From Saprospiraceae bacterium (GTDB taxonomy: Bacteria > Bacteroidota > Bacteroidia > Chitinophagales > Saprospiraceae): DNA of 64,000 bases. Each line of letters starts with the position of its first letter. Position 1 is the stretch's first letter. Under the pieces are notes generated by a model. That model made no database searches and had not been told where the DNA came from. It was given only the letters and a program-made list of their open reading frames with translations. The translations under genes were made by a program, and so were the position numbers. The DNA lies in assembly GCA_016716335.1 (NCBI GenBank), contig JADJWN010000002.1, positions 1 through 64,000 of the forward strand. Reading direction: 5' to 3'. Below, piece after piece: positions 31,064 to 39,010 of the stretch.

Positions 31064-31289
31064 AATTTGTTTAAAATTAAATTTGTTTTCATTACATTTA
31101 ATTTTTAAATTAAGAATAAACTTTTGTTCGAATTAGACGGTATGGCCCGTTTTTTCCATATCTTAAGATATTTTTCTGATTATATATCCAAAGTTATACT
31201 AATAGATTTATAACGTGGTGCTTTTTATTGTTAATTTTTAAAAATCAAGGGTTTTACCTTACGTATTTATACCTGATGTTGTGAATGAT

Positions 31290-31790
31290 GCCGGAGGGTG
31301 ATTCGATTGGCTCTGTTGATAAGGTTTATGGAGTTTATAGGTTTATTGCGGAATTGCTGAGTTGCGGATTTGCTAAGTTGTTTATAGGGTTTATAGGGTT
31401 GATGAGGTTTATTGTGGATTTGCTAAGTTGCGGATTTGCTAAGTTGTTTATAGGGTTTATGAGTTTTGGTGATGTGGTGTTTTGGTGATGTGGTGTTGTG
31501 GTGTTGTGGTTTTTTGGTGTTTTGGTGATGTGGTGTTTTGGTGTTGTGGTTCATGGTAGGGGAGTGATTTTTCCCGCTGGAGTGTTCATTGTTTCCGCCG
31601 GCGGCGGATTCGAATCGTTCATAGTTCTTCGTTTCCGCCGCCGGCGGATTCAACGTTCGAGTCGTTCATAGTTCATCGTTCGAATTGCTCATAGTTCATC
31701 GTTCGAATCGTTCATAGTTCATAGTTCGAATTGCTCAGATCATTCGAATTGTTTCTACCTGCGGCGGATCCGAAACATTTAATCTGCCGG
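31290..31790 (+). repeat. composite G/T-rich repeat, locus 2
   Basis: Same building blocks and order as locus 1, on the same strand: TTGATAAGGTTTATGG phrases; GTTGCGGATTTGCTAAGTTG twice; a GTGATGTGGTGTTTTGG low-complexity run; CATGGTAGG-GAGTGATTT; CGCTGGAGTGTTCA; TCCGCC-N3-GGCGGA palindromes. A short tandem array of TTCATAGTTCATCGTTCGAA follows (about 31650-31745). It lacks the 209-base tandem expansion. With locus 1 it brackets the two M43 genes. The remaining 31064-31289 is AT-rich and holds no gene I can see. Confidence 0.85.
31594..31648. repeat. two TCCGCC-N3-GGCGGA palindromes, locus 2
   Basis: Perfect copies at 31594-31608 and 31634-31648, 25 bases apart, with a degenerate third near 31754-31768 (half site GGCGGA kept). 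The flanks GTT and TTCGAATCGTTCATAGTT match those at locus 1. Confidence 0.8.
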
Positions 31791-31819
31791 CTTGCTTAAA
31801 AAAAATTTTGCTTTAGGTA

Positions 31820-31850
31820 TTGACAAGTGTCCAAAACCAATTTATATTTG
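31820..31850 (+). promoter_or_regulatory. promoter of the met operon
   Basis: TTGACA (-33) and TATATTTG (full TANNTTTG match) are 20 bases apart counting from the TTG. The start of transcription would be near 31857, 40 bases ahead of the riboswitch. This is the best promoter match in the window. Confidence 0.7.
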
Positions 31851-31896
31851 CCCCCGAAAGCAATTATGTGAATCTCCACTTTTGGTGTACATAATG

Positions 31897-31994
31897 TTTT
31901 TATAAAGATGAGGCGAGAGAAAAGGCTCTGTGACCCTCAGGCAACCTGCCGATGCAAGGTGCCAATTCCTTCCCGATATTGGGGCATATAAAAA
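31897..31994 (+). promoter_or_regulatory. SAM-I riboswitch
   Basis: Aptamer of the S-box class that binds S-adenosylmethionine and shuts off the genes downstream. P1 is an exact 8-base helix, TTTTTATA (31897-31904) with TATAAAAA (31987-31994). Inside are the conserved GAGGCGAGAG entry, GACCCTCAGGCAACCTG, and the core GCAAGGTGCCAATTCC followed by a small P4 hairpin. It is placed in the leader of metY-metX, a standard S-box target. The terminator or anti-terminator is not obvious right after P1; structured RNA and a leader ORF follow instead. Confidence 0.85.
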
Positions 31995-32071
31995 TAATGG
32001 GTTGTACATGTTTTCTTTTAATGTTTCCTTTCAGAAAAAACTTTCGGATGTCAATCCGGCGTCCTCTGTTT

Positions 32072-32098
32072 TTCCGGTATCCGTACTACATACCGGAG
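32072..32098 (+). promoter_or_regulatory. leader hairpin covering the RBS of the Cys leader peptide
   Basis: TTCCGGTAT pairs with ATACCGGAG (nine pairs including one T-G) around a nine-base loop. The 3' arm contains GGAG, the only Shine-Dalgarno-like sequence near the leader ORF, ending three bases before its ATG. A small upstream hairpin CGGAT-GTCA-ATCCG (32045-32058) shares complementary CCGG bases, so alternative pairings are possible. Confidence 0.5.
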
Positions 32099-32100
32099 AT

Positions 32101-32136
32101 ATGATGTGCTGCTGTTGTTGTTGTTGTTGCAACTGA
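32101..32136 (+). CDS. cysteine-run leader peptide
   Basis: Short ORF of 11 codons, MMCCCCCCCCN: ATG ATG, eight consecutive Cys codons (mixed TGC and TGT), AAC, TGA. It lies between the SAM-I riboswitch and metY, with GGAG just before the ATG. Such runs are the hallmark of leader peptides that stall ribosomes when a charged tRNA is scarce, so I infer a cysteine sensor. The first two Cys codons (TGCTGC, 32106-32111) can pair with GCAGCA at 32221-32226; GTACATT can pair with AATGTAC in the same span; and CCCTTACAGGG-TTTT is a weak terminator-like hairpin. A longer frame through it starts inside the riboswitch and is unlikely to be used. The antisense poly-Gln reading is a shadow. Confidence 0.6.
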   Translation: MMCCCCCCCCN

Positions 32137-32276
32137 TGGCTGTACATTACATCTGATTTTACCACTCTACTGGTTTTGTTGATTTTTCGGGTGAATGTAC
32201 GCTGGCCCTTACAGGGTTTTGCAGCATCCGCTATTCCATAACCTATATTTTTCAAACCTTTAAATCTTTATGCATT

Positions 32277-33632
32277 ATGAGTACTTCCAGAAAATTGAAA
32301 TTTGAGACCCTGCAGCTTCATGCTGGACAACAGGCCGACCCCACCACAGGCTCAAGGGCTGTGCCGATTTATCAGACCACTTCCTATGTTTTCAACAGTG
32401 CGGAGCATGGTGCCAATCTTTTTGCTCTGAAGGAATTCGGCAATATCTACACACGTATCATGAATCCTACCACCGATGTATTTGAACAAAGGATTGCTGC
32501 CCTCGAAGGCGGAGTGGCCGCAGTAGCTACGGCTTCCGGGCAGGCGGCACAGTTTCTTGCCCTTCACAATATACTGCAGGCAGGCGACAATTTTGTGAGC
32601 ACCTCCTTTTTGTATGGCGGCACCTACAATCAGTTTAAAGTAGGTTTTAAGCGACTCGGTATCGAAGTCAGATTTGCAGCCGGTGACGAACCTGAAGCCT
32701 TCGAAAAACTCATAGATGACCATACCAAAGCCATCTACTTAGAGACTATCGGCAATCCGAGATTCAACATTCCGGATTTCAAAGCCATAGCAGCATTGGC
32801 CACCAAGTATGATATACCCCTGATAGTGGACAATACCTTTGGGGCAGCGGGATATATCTTCAGGCCGTTAGAGCATGGTGCCCATGTAGTGGTGGCGTCC
32901 GCTACCAAATGGATAGGCGGTCATGGCAACAGCATCGGAGGCGTGATCGTGGATGGAGGTAATTATAATTGGGGCAACGGCAAATTCCCGCAATTCAGTG
33001 AGCCGGCAGACGGATATCACGGCTTAGTGTTCTCCGACGTATTTGGCGTCAACAATCCCCTGGGGTTGCCCAACATTGCCTTTGCCATACGGGTGCGGGT
33101 GGAAGGCTTGAGGGATTTCGGACCAGCCCTGAGTCCTTTCAACGCCTTTCTGTTGCTCCAGGGGCTGGAGACCTTATCGCTCAGAGTACAGCGTACCTTA
33201 GACAATGCCTTTGAGCTTGCACACTGGCTCAATGCCCATCCTCAGGTAGAGCATGTGAATTATCCCGGTCTGGAGCATAGTCCATACCACAAAAACGCCA
33301 GAAAATATCTTCGCAACGGATATGGAGGTGTGCTTTCCTTCAATATCAAAGGGACACAGGCAGATGCGGAGGCATTTATCAACCATCTGAGCCTCATCAG
33401 CCATCTGGCCAATGTGGGTGATGCCAAATCCCTGATTATTCAGCCCTCGCTGACCACGCATCAGCAGCTGAGTCAGAGCGAACAGTTGTCTGCCGGTGTC
33501 GAACCCAATCTGCTTCGCCTGTCGGTGGGTATAGAGCATATAGATGATATCAAGGAGGACCTGCAGCAAGGTTTTCAGGCGGTGGCATTGCGGCAGGCAT
33601 CAGGAGTGCAGCAAGCAGCAGGCAGTCACTAA
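32277..33632 (+). CDS. metY: O-acetylhomoserine sulfhydrylase
   Basis: PLP-dependent Cys/Met-metabolism enzyme that makes homocysteine (or methionine) from O-acetylhomoserine and sulfide (or methanethiol) in the cytoplasm. The 451 residues match MetY rather than the shorter MetB/MetC. Visible are FETLQLHAGQQADPTTGSRA at the N-terminus, SGQAAQFLALHNIL, the PLP-binding VDNTFGAAGYIFRP, and SATKWIGGHG with Schiff-base Lys211. LSVGIEHIDDI closes the protein. The ATG at 32277 has no Shine-Dalgarno site, as usual here. It lies under the SAM-I riboswitch and Cys leader, and metX follows 13 bases after its stop. Confidence 0.95.
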   Translation: MSTSRKLKFETLQLHAGQQADPTTGSRAVPIYQTTSYVFNSAEHGANLFALKEFGNIYTRIMNPTTDVFEQRIAALEGGVAAVATASGQAAQFLALHNILQAGDNFVSTSFLYGGTYNQFKVGFKRLGIEVRFAAGDEPEAFEKLIDDHTKAIYLETIGNPRFNIPDFKAIAALATKYDIPLIVDNTFGAAGYIFRPLEHGAHVVVASATKWIGGHGNSIGGVIVDGGNYNWGNGKFPQFSEPADGYHGLVFSDVFGVNNPLGLPNIAFAIRVRVEGLRDFGPALSPFNAFLLLQGLETLSLRVQRTLDNAFELAHWLNAHPQVEHVNYPGLEHSPYHKNARKYLRNGYGGVLSFNIKGTQADAEAFINHLSLISHLANVGDAKSLIIQPSLTTHQQLSQSEQLSAGVEPNLLRLSVGIEHIDDIKEDLQQGFQAVALRQASGVQQAAGSH

Positions 33633-33645
33633 ATCAGAGTCAAAC

Positions 33646-34716
33646 ATGCATTTGCAGTATTTTGAACACAAGGATGTATTCAGGCTTGAATCCGGGGCTT
33701 ATCTTCCAGGATTCAGGCTTGCCTACACGACCCACGGCCGGCTCAATGATCAGCGTGATAATGTAGTATGGGTGATACATGCCCTCACTGCCAATGCCAA
33801 TCCGCTGGAGTGGTGGCCCGGTGTGGTGGGCAGAGGTTGTCCCATAGATACAGACCGTTACTTTGTAGTGTGTGCCAATACTTTGGGGTCACATTACGGA
33901 TCTACCGGACCACTGGATATCCATCCTGAAAGTGGTAGGGCCTGGCTCCATGATTTTCCTGTGCTTACCATCAGGGATATGGCTGCATCACTTTCCTTAC
34001 TGAGAAAACATCTGAATATCAGGAAAATACGGATGCTGGCCGGTGCATCTATGGGTGGACAACAGGCGCTGGAATGGGCCATCAGTGAGCCTGAAGTATT
34101 CGACCGCTTGTTGCTCATAGCCACCAATGCCCGGCATTCGGCATGGGGTATCGCATTCAATGAAAGTCAGCGGATGGCTATTGAAAATGATCCAACATGG
34201 CTCAGCGGTACTCCTGAGGATGGACTGCAGGGTATGAAAACAGCCAGATCCATAGCACTTCTCAGCTATCGCACATACGTAGGATATGTGGAAAACCAGA
34301 CAGACAGTGATGAAACATTTCGGGATTTTCGGGCGGGATCTTATCAGAGATATCAGGGTGACAAGCTGGCTAAGAGATTCAATGCTTATTCGTATTACCG
34401 GCTTTCACAGGCGATGGACAGCCACCATGTGGGCAGAGGCAGAGGTGGTATTGAGGCAGCGTTAAGCAGGATACAGGCACAAACACATATTTTGGGCATT
34501 AGGTCTGATCTGCTCTTTCCGTTTGAAGAACAAAAACTGCTGGCAAAGCACATCCCGGGAGCCCGGTTGTATGAAATAGATTCTGCTCTCGGACATGACG
34601 GATTTCTGACAGAGTCGGAGCAGGTAGGTAAAGTGATCCTTCAGATACTGGCAATGCCGCAGATGCAGGCAAGCAGAGCAGGACGGCAATTAAGACTTGA
34701 CCAATCGTCTTCATAA
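33646..34716 (+). CDS. metX: homoserine O-acetyltransferase
   Basis: Alpha/beta-hydrolase enzyme that acetylates homoserine with acetyl-CoA, supplying the substrate of MetY. About 356 residues from ATG 33646; the frame extends upstream into metY but that part is a shadow. Motifs: VIHALTANANPLEWWPG (oxyanion region), GSHYGSTGP, nucleophile Ser135 in GASMGGQQALEWA, Asp in GIRSDLLFPF and His in LGHDGFLTE, completing the triad. Its operon partner metY precedes it directly, so the pair converts homoserine to homocysteine under common control. Confidence 0.95.
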   Translation: MHLQYFEHKDVFRLESGAYLPGFRLAYTTHGRLNDQRDNVVWVIHALTANANPLEWWPGVVGRGCPIDTDRYFVVCANTLGSHYGSTGPLDIHPESGRAWLHDFPVLTIRDMAASLSLLRKHLNIRKIRMLAGASMGGQQALEWAISEPEVFDRLLLIATNARHSAWGIAFNESQRMAIENDPTWLSGTPEDGLQGMKTARSIALLSYRTYVGYVENQTDSDETFRDFRAGSYQRYQGDKLAKRFNAYSYYRLSQAMDSHHVGRGRGGIEAALSRIQAQTHILGIRSDLLFPFEEQKLLAKHIPGARLYEIDSALGHDGFLTESEQVGKVILQILAMPQMQASRAGRQLRLDQSSS

Positions 34717-34811
34717 AAGGTAGATGCAGTATAGACATTATGCACATTCTTTGAAGTTTATAGTTTATTTGCGTGATAGGAAGATGAACCTAAACATCAG
34801 GGAATTGAATA

Positions 34812-34836
34812 TTTCTGATTTTGCTGAAATCAGGAA
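34812..34836. terminator. candidate terminator between converging genes
   Basis: TTTCTGATTT pairs with AAATCAGGAA-type bases (ten pairs, one T-G) around a five-base loop, between the stops of metX and the TPR gene. There is no clear U-run on either strand, so function is uncertain. Confidence 0.35.
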
Positions 34837-34919
34837 ATAGCACAAAACAGGTGAAGGATTTCAGTAAAGTCCGACGCAATTCTTGTTCAATAATTGATTT
34901 AAGGTGCCAATAGTTTGTT

Positions 34920-35882
34920 TTACTTTCCCATTTGTTTATTGATGGTTTTAAGGAGGTTTTTGGCCCTCGTATCACCGAGTTCGGCTGCGTCTTTGATATC
35001 CTTGATAAAACCGGCCTTGCCGGCTTTTTGTTTGATTAGGCCTCTTTGTACCAGGATGCCTGCCTGAGTAAGCCCGTCATTGACCTGGTCGCAATGTGCA
35101 GCCTTGTCGAGATATTTGATAGCTTCGATGTAATCTTCTGTTTCTGCAAGTACCGTGGCATAGTGGTAGTAAGCCCAGCGCAGCCAGAAGCGGTTGGGAT
35201 TGTCTTTTTCAAAATTCCGGTTGGTAAAAAGTTTGAGGTCAAAGGCAGCTTTGGGCCATTCTTTCAGCTGGATGTGGCACTCCGCCTTCAGCCTTCTTGC
35301 CTTCCAGTACAGTGCCTGGAGGGCTATGGATTTACGGATGGCTTCCTCCAGATTGCTCACGGCATCCTGCCACTCTTCCTTCAGCATGTGTATCTTGGCT
35401 TTGCCATAGTAAGCGGTGGGTATGGTATTGTCTATGGCTATGCATTTGTTGTAATCCCGGAGGGCATCATGATAGTTTTTCATGATAAAATTGACTTTGG
35501 CCCTTCTTTCGTAGGCCTGGGCATGGCGGTCATATTTTTCAATAGCCTGACTGAGGGCATCAATAGCTTCGGATTCTTTGCCTTTTACCTTCACCAGGCT
35601 CCTTCCTTTGACAAAGGATTGTACTGCCCCCTTGTCGCTGACGGGTTCGAGGGTCTCGAAATGCATGATTTCCCCTTCATTGATCATCCATGCCCTGATA
35701 GATCCGGCAATGGCAAACTGGGCACAATAGCCCAACAGGTTGGTGGTGGTTTTGAAGGCTTTTTCCGATACCTGTCCCACATACCTGGGAATTTCGAGTG
35801 AAAAATCTTCCTCCCTGAAGATATCCTCAAACTTAAAAATCACATCAGTCTTGTAATAGTTTTCTACTCTGACCTGAAACAT
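34920..35882 (-). CDS. TPR-repeat protein
   Basis: Protein with an N-terminal region of unknown type and at least four tetratricopeptide repeats, likely a protein-interaction scaffold. From ATG 35882 it has about 320 residues; the frame is open to a TTG at 35996 and reads like protein, so the start may be earlier. TPR-like units are seen around AIDALSQAIEKYDRHAQAYE, NYHDALRDYNKCIAIDNTIP, WQDAVSNLEEAIRKSI and YIEAIKYLDKAAHCDQVNDG. The ending DAAELGDTRAKNLLKTI resembles a Sel1-like repeat. No signal peptide or membrane helix is visible. It converges on metX. Confidence 0.7.
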   Translation of the reverse strand: MFQVRVENYYKTDVIFKFEDIFREEDFSLEIPRYVGQVSEKAFKTTTNLLGYCAQFAIAGSIRAWMINEGEIMHFETLEPVSDKGAVQSFVKGRSLVKVKGKESEAIDALSQAIEKYDRHAQAYERRAKVNFIMKNYHDALRDYNKCIAIDNTIPTAYYGKAKIHMLKEEWQDAVSNLEEAIRKSIALQALYWKARRLKAECHIQLKEWPKAAFDLKLFTNRNFEKDNPNRFWLRWAYYHYATVLAETEDYIEAIKYLDKAAHCDQVNDGLTQAGILVQRGLIKQKAGKAGFIKDIKDAAELGDTRAKNLLKTINKQMGK

Positions 35883-36067
35883 CCTGGTCACCTTATCATA
35901 ACTTTTCTGTCCCAAACTCCAACCTGCCTTGTATGATGGTCTTAAAAAACATCCGGAATTGTCTTGTACCTTTACAATAAGAAAAAATCGTTCCAAACTC
36001 CGGTAAAGTTCCTTAAAAGCTTAAAATTTTTTATTGTATCGGTTAATTGCAGCTTAAAGCAAAAACA

Positions 36068-36101
36068 AAGACCTGTCCATCAAATGCATCAGACAGGTCT
36101 T
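36068..36101 (-). terminator. intrinsic terminator
   Basis: Perfect 10-base stem AAGACCTGTC / GACAGGTCTT with a 14-base loop; on the minus strand it is followed by TGTTTTTG. It lies 44 bases past the stop of the membrane protein gene at 36145. Confidence 0.75.
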
Positions 36102-36144
36102 CAGTATTATAATCAAGTGGTAATAAATGCAGGATTTTGCTTTT

Positions 36145-36927
36145 TTATACTGTATCTTCTGTTTGTCCCAGATTGTCCAGTTCATCTTCGGCATTAAGCC
36201 CCGTGACATCTGCATAGCCTACCAGATCTGCGGCATAGAAAAAGGGTATGGCTACCAGAATACCTACTACCAAGGCTAAGGCTCCCAAAAACATAAAAAA
36301 ACCACCCAACAATACAAATCCCAGATGATGCAACCATTTTTTATTCGTTAGTTTCCACGAAGTTTTGATGGCTTCAACAGCGTCATACTGGTGAAAATAT
36401 ACCAAGTGGAGGACCCATCTCAGGGATATGGCGACATACAGCAAAATCAATGCAAAAATGAAGATCCAGATACCCATGGAAGCTAAGGTCTGAAAATTAT
36501 CCACCATAGCCTCGGGGTCATCACCAGCAGCTGCAAACTCTGAAATAACACTGGCACCTACAATCAGTAAAAAGGGTATAAAAATAATGGCGTAGATGAC
36601 CAAAGTCAGCAGATAGGCTACCAGAAGAGGAGTCAGCTTCTTGAAACCATCGAAAAAATTGCCGAATTCGGGGTTTTCGTTGCGTGCCAACATGTTTGTG
36701 AAAATAAGCGCACCCACAGTGAGTGCCGGAGAAATGATCAGCGAAGCAATGGTACCGATGATAGGTATAATACTTAGTACTAAAGTAATGACTATGACCA
36801 ATGTCGCATATCCTACATATTCGAGTGGCTTAAGTTTGAAATATTCCCAACCCCTTGAAAAGTAATCACCGATTTTGAAATCATAGCCATTTTCTATGGC
36901 ATTCTGAATGTACTGTCTGTTACTCAT
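36145..36927 (-). CDS. multi-pass membrane protein
   Basis: Not assigned with certainty; resembles DUF975/BPSS1780-type integral membrane proteins. The 260 residues have a cytoplasmic N-terminus (to about 38, with DYFSRGWEYFKLKP) and about five or six helices near 40-62, 64-80, 108-130, 150-172, 200-225 and 220-240. An acidic C-terminal tail follows. The conserved-looking W-x-YF motif before the first helix and AIKTSWKLTNKKW before the later helices suit the family. The gene is a single unit with its own terminator and a possible promoter. Confidence 0.65.
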   Translation of the reverse strand: MSNRQYIQNAIENGYDFKIGDYFSRGWEYFKLKPLEYVGYATLVIVITLVLSIIPIIGTIASLIISPALTVGALIFTNMLARNENPEFGNFFDGFKKLTPLLVAYLLTLVIYAIIFIPFLLIVGASVISEFAAAGDDPEAMVDNFQTLASMGIWIFIFALILLYVAISLRWVLHLVYFHQYDAVEAIKTSWKLTNKKWLHHLGFVLLGGFFMFLGALALVVGILVAIPFFYAADLVGYADVTGLNAEDELDNLGQTEDTV

Positions 36928-36966
36928 AATCGTAAGTTTTAGATGGTTGATTAAATTTTTGTTGGG

Positions 36967-36997
36967 TAAATTTATAGCACAAAATCGGGTATTACAA
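36967..36997 (-). promoter_or_regulatory. possible promoter of the membrane protein gene
   Basis: TTG (-33 region) is followed after 20 bases by TAAATTTA, one mismatch to TANNTTTG, about 40 bases before the ATG at 36927. Confidence 0.3.
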
Positions 36998-37063
36998 TAT
37001 ATTGCATATGATTTTCAGAAAAATTAATTTATTTCTCATTTCCGGACTTACAATGCAAACATT

Positions 37064-37498
37064 ATGAAAACAGGGATTAAAGCCGGTATTTTATTTCGGA
37101 CTGCACTTTCAATCCTTCCTGTATGCTTCATGTGCTCAGCTTGCCACCGCAATACGGAGGATTGTGCCCAAGTGCAGATATGCACAGAAGTGTATGTAAC
37201 CGTCGGGGTGTATGTACAGGACGTCGTCGGCACTCCTGTTCTCCTGGATTCCCTACATATAAAGCTGAGGGAGACAAATGAATCACTGCCTGATGAAAAT
37301 CCGGATTTTCAGGCCTCCAACGGATACTATGTGCTGGTGGGTGATCGTTCATTAAAGAAGCTCAATAAAAGCGGAAGCAGAATCCGGGCTACAGGATACA
37401 AGAATGGCAAAATAATGCTTGACGAAAATTATGTGATTGGTCACGATTGCTGTCATGTGTTGAAGTTTTCCGGCAAGGATACTGTCACTGTTCAATAA
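37064..37498 (+). CDS. small lipoprotein
   Basis: Not recognised. 144 residues with a lipoprotein-type signal (MKTGIKAGILFRTALSILPVC, then FMCSAC with a candidate lipid Cys near residue 27). The rest looks like one compact beta domain of about 110 residues (VYVTVGVYVQDVVGTPVLLD, VGDRSLKKLN, LDENYVIGHDCCHVLKF). Six Cys after the lipobox region suggest disulfides. It is likely anchored to a membrane and faces the periplasm. It stands alone between a divergent membrane protein and the hexose mutase. Confidence 0.6.
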   Translation: MKTGIKAGILFRTALSILPVCFMCSACHRNTEDCAQVQICTEVYVTVGVYVQDVVGTPVLLDSLHIKLRETNESLPDENPDFQASNGYYVLVGDRSLKKLNKSGSRIRATGYKNGKIMLDENYVIGHDCCHVLKFSGKDTVTVQ

Positions 37499-37612
37499 AT
37501 AACCAAAGACCGCATCAATTTTTAAAAAATTATGCATTCACATATAACTCCCAATTTATAGTTCACTATTTTTGGCACTGAACATATTACAAAACTGACA
37601 AAAAATAACCAC

Positions 37613-39010
37613 ATGACACAGATTAAATTCGGCACCGATGGATGGAGAGCCATAATTGCCAAGGATTATACAGTAGCCAATGTAGAGAGGGTAGCCGAAG
37701 GTACCGCCCAATGGATGCTGAAAAAGGGTATGTCCAAAGCAGTTGTCGGTTATGATTGCCGTTTTGGCGGAGAGATGTTTGCAGAGACCGTAGTCAGGGT
37801 ACTGGGCAATTACGGCATTCATACCATACTCAGTAAAGGATTTGTGTCCACTCCGATGATTTCCCTTGCCACGGTCAAAACCAAAAGTGATATGGGAATC
37901 ATCATCACGGCATCGCACAATCCGCCTTCCTACAATGGCTACAAGCTCAAGTCATCCTATGGCGGCCCCACCATTCCCTCTGAAATCGCAGAAGTGGAGT
38001 CTCTCATCCCGGATACCGCAATAGAAAGCCTGCCCTCTGTGGATGAACTCAAAAGTTCAGGCCTGCTGCAATATCTGGACATGGAGCAGATGTATATTGA
38101 CCATGTGCTGGCCAATTTTGATATGAAGCTGATACATGGAGCCAATATCAGATTTGCTTTTGATGCCATGTATGGTGCGGGACAGAATGTCATAAGGAGA
38201 CTTTTTCCGGAGGCGGTACTGCTGCATTGTGAATACAATCCTTCCTTCATGGGGCAGGCACCTGAGCCCATCGGCAGAAACCTCAAGGAACTTGCCACGC
38301 TGGTAGCCAATGATAAAAGCATAGTGATGGGCCTTGCCAATGACGGAGATGCGGACAGAATAGGCCTGTACGATGAAGACGGAAGATTTGTGGATTCCCA
38401 TCATATCCTGTTGTTGCTGCTGTATTATATGGTGGAATACAAAAAAATGACCGGAAAAGTAGTGGTGACCTTTTCGGTGACTGACAAAATGAAAAAATTA
38501 GCCCAACATTTTGGTCTGCCTGTGGAGATTACAAAGATAGGATTCAAATACATCGCTGAAATAATGACAAAGGAAGATGTCATAGTCGGAGGTGAGGAAT
38601 CAGGCGGACTGGCTGTAAAGGGGCATATCCCCGAGAGAGATGGTATATGGATAGGCCTGGTCATCATGGAGTTTATGGCCAAAACCGGCAAATCCATCAA
38701 ACAGCTTATACAGGATATTTATGATATTGTAGGCCCGTTTGATTTTGACAGAGATGACCTGCATTTGACCAATGAAAAGAAATTGGAAATAATGGAAAAA
38801 TGCGCTTCAGGACAGATCACACGACTGGGAGACCGCCCCGTCATCCGGACAGAAGACATTGATGGATATAAGTTTTACATTTCAGAAGATGAGTTCATCA
38901 TGGTGCGTGCCAGCGGTACGGAGCCGGTACTCAGAGTCTATTGTCAGGCACCCAACGCAGCTGAAGTAAGAAAAATCCTGGATATGGCCAAGGAAACTCT
39001 GCTTGCTTAA
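37613..39010 (+). CDS. phosphoglucomutase/phosphomannomutase
   Basis: Alpha-D-phosphohexomutase that interconverts 1- and 6-phosphohexoses, feeding sugar-nucleotide synthesis. The 465 residues carry all four signatures: TASHNPPSYNG with phosphoserine Ser101, metal loop NDGDADRIGLYD near 243-254, sugar loop GGEESGGLAVKGH near 325, and phosphate loop VRASGTEPVLRVY near 435. Whether glucose or mannose phosphate is preferred cannot be told. It is the first plus-strand gene of a run that continues to the MATE transporter. Confidence 0.92.
   Translation: MTQIKFGTDGWRAIIAKDYTVANVERVAEGTAQWMLKKGMSKAVVGYDCRFGGEMFAETVVRVLGNYGIHTILSKGFVSTPMISLATVKTKSDMGIIITASHNPPSYNGYKLKSSYGGPTIPSEIAEVESLIPDTAIESLPSVDELKSSGLLQYLDMEQMYIDHVLANFDMKLIHGANIRFAFDAMYGAGQNVIRRLFPEAVLLHCEYNPSFMGQAPEPIGRNLKELATLVANDKSIVMGLANDGDADRIGLYDEDGRFVDSHHILLLLLYYMVEYKKMTGKVVVTFSVTDKMKKLAQHFGLPVEITKIGFKYIAEIMTKEDVIVGGEESGGLAVKGHIPERDGIWIGLVIMEFMAKTGKSIKQLIQDIYDIVGPFDFDRDDLHLTNEKKLEIMEKCASGQITRLGDRPVIRTEDIDGYKFYISEDEFIMVRASGTEPVLRVYCQAPNAAEVRKILDMAKETLLA

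Noticed and set aside
20530..31790. Repeat loci as a CRISPR array
   Set aside because: Repeats are long, tandem or composite, with no short identical repeats separated by unique equal-length spacers, and no cas gene is present.
32031..32255. Minus-strand frame with a run of glutamines
   Set aside because: It is the antisense reading of the Cys codon run (CAA/CAG versus TGT/TGC). The plus-strand reading fits the operon context, start codon and RBS far better.
35046..35801. 251-residue plus-strand frame
   Set aside because: Antisense to the TPR gene, which has clear TPR periodicity on the other strand.
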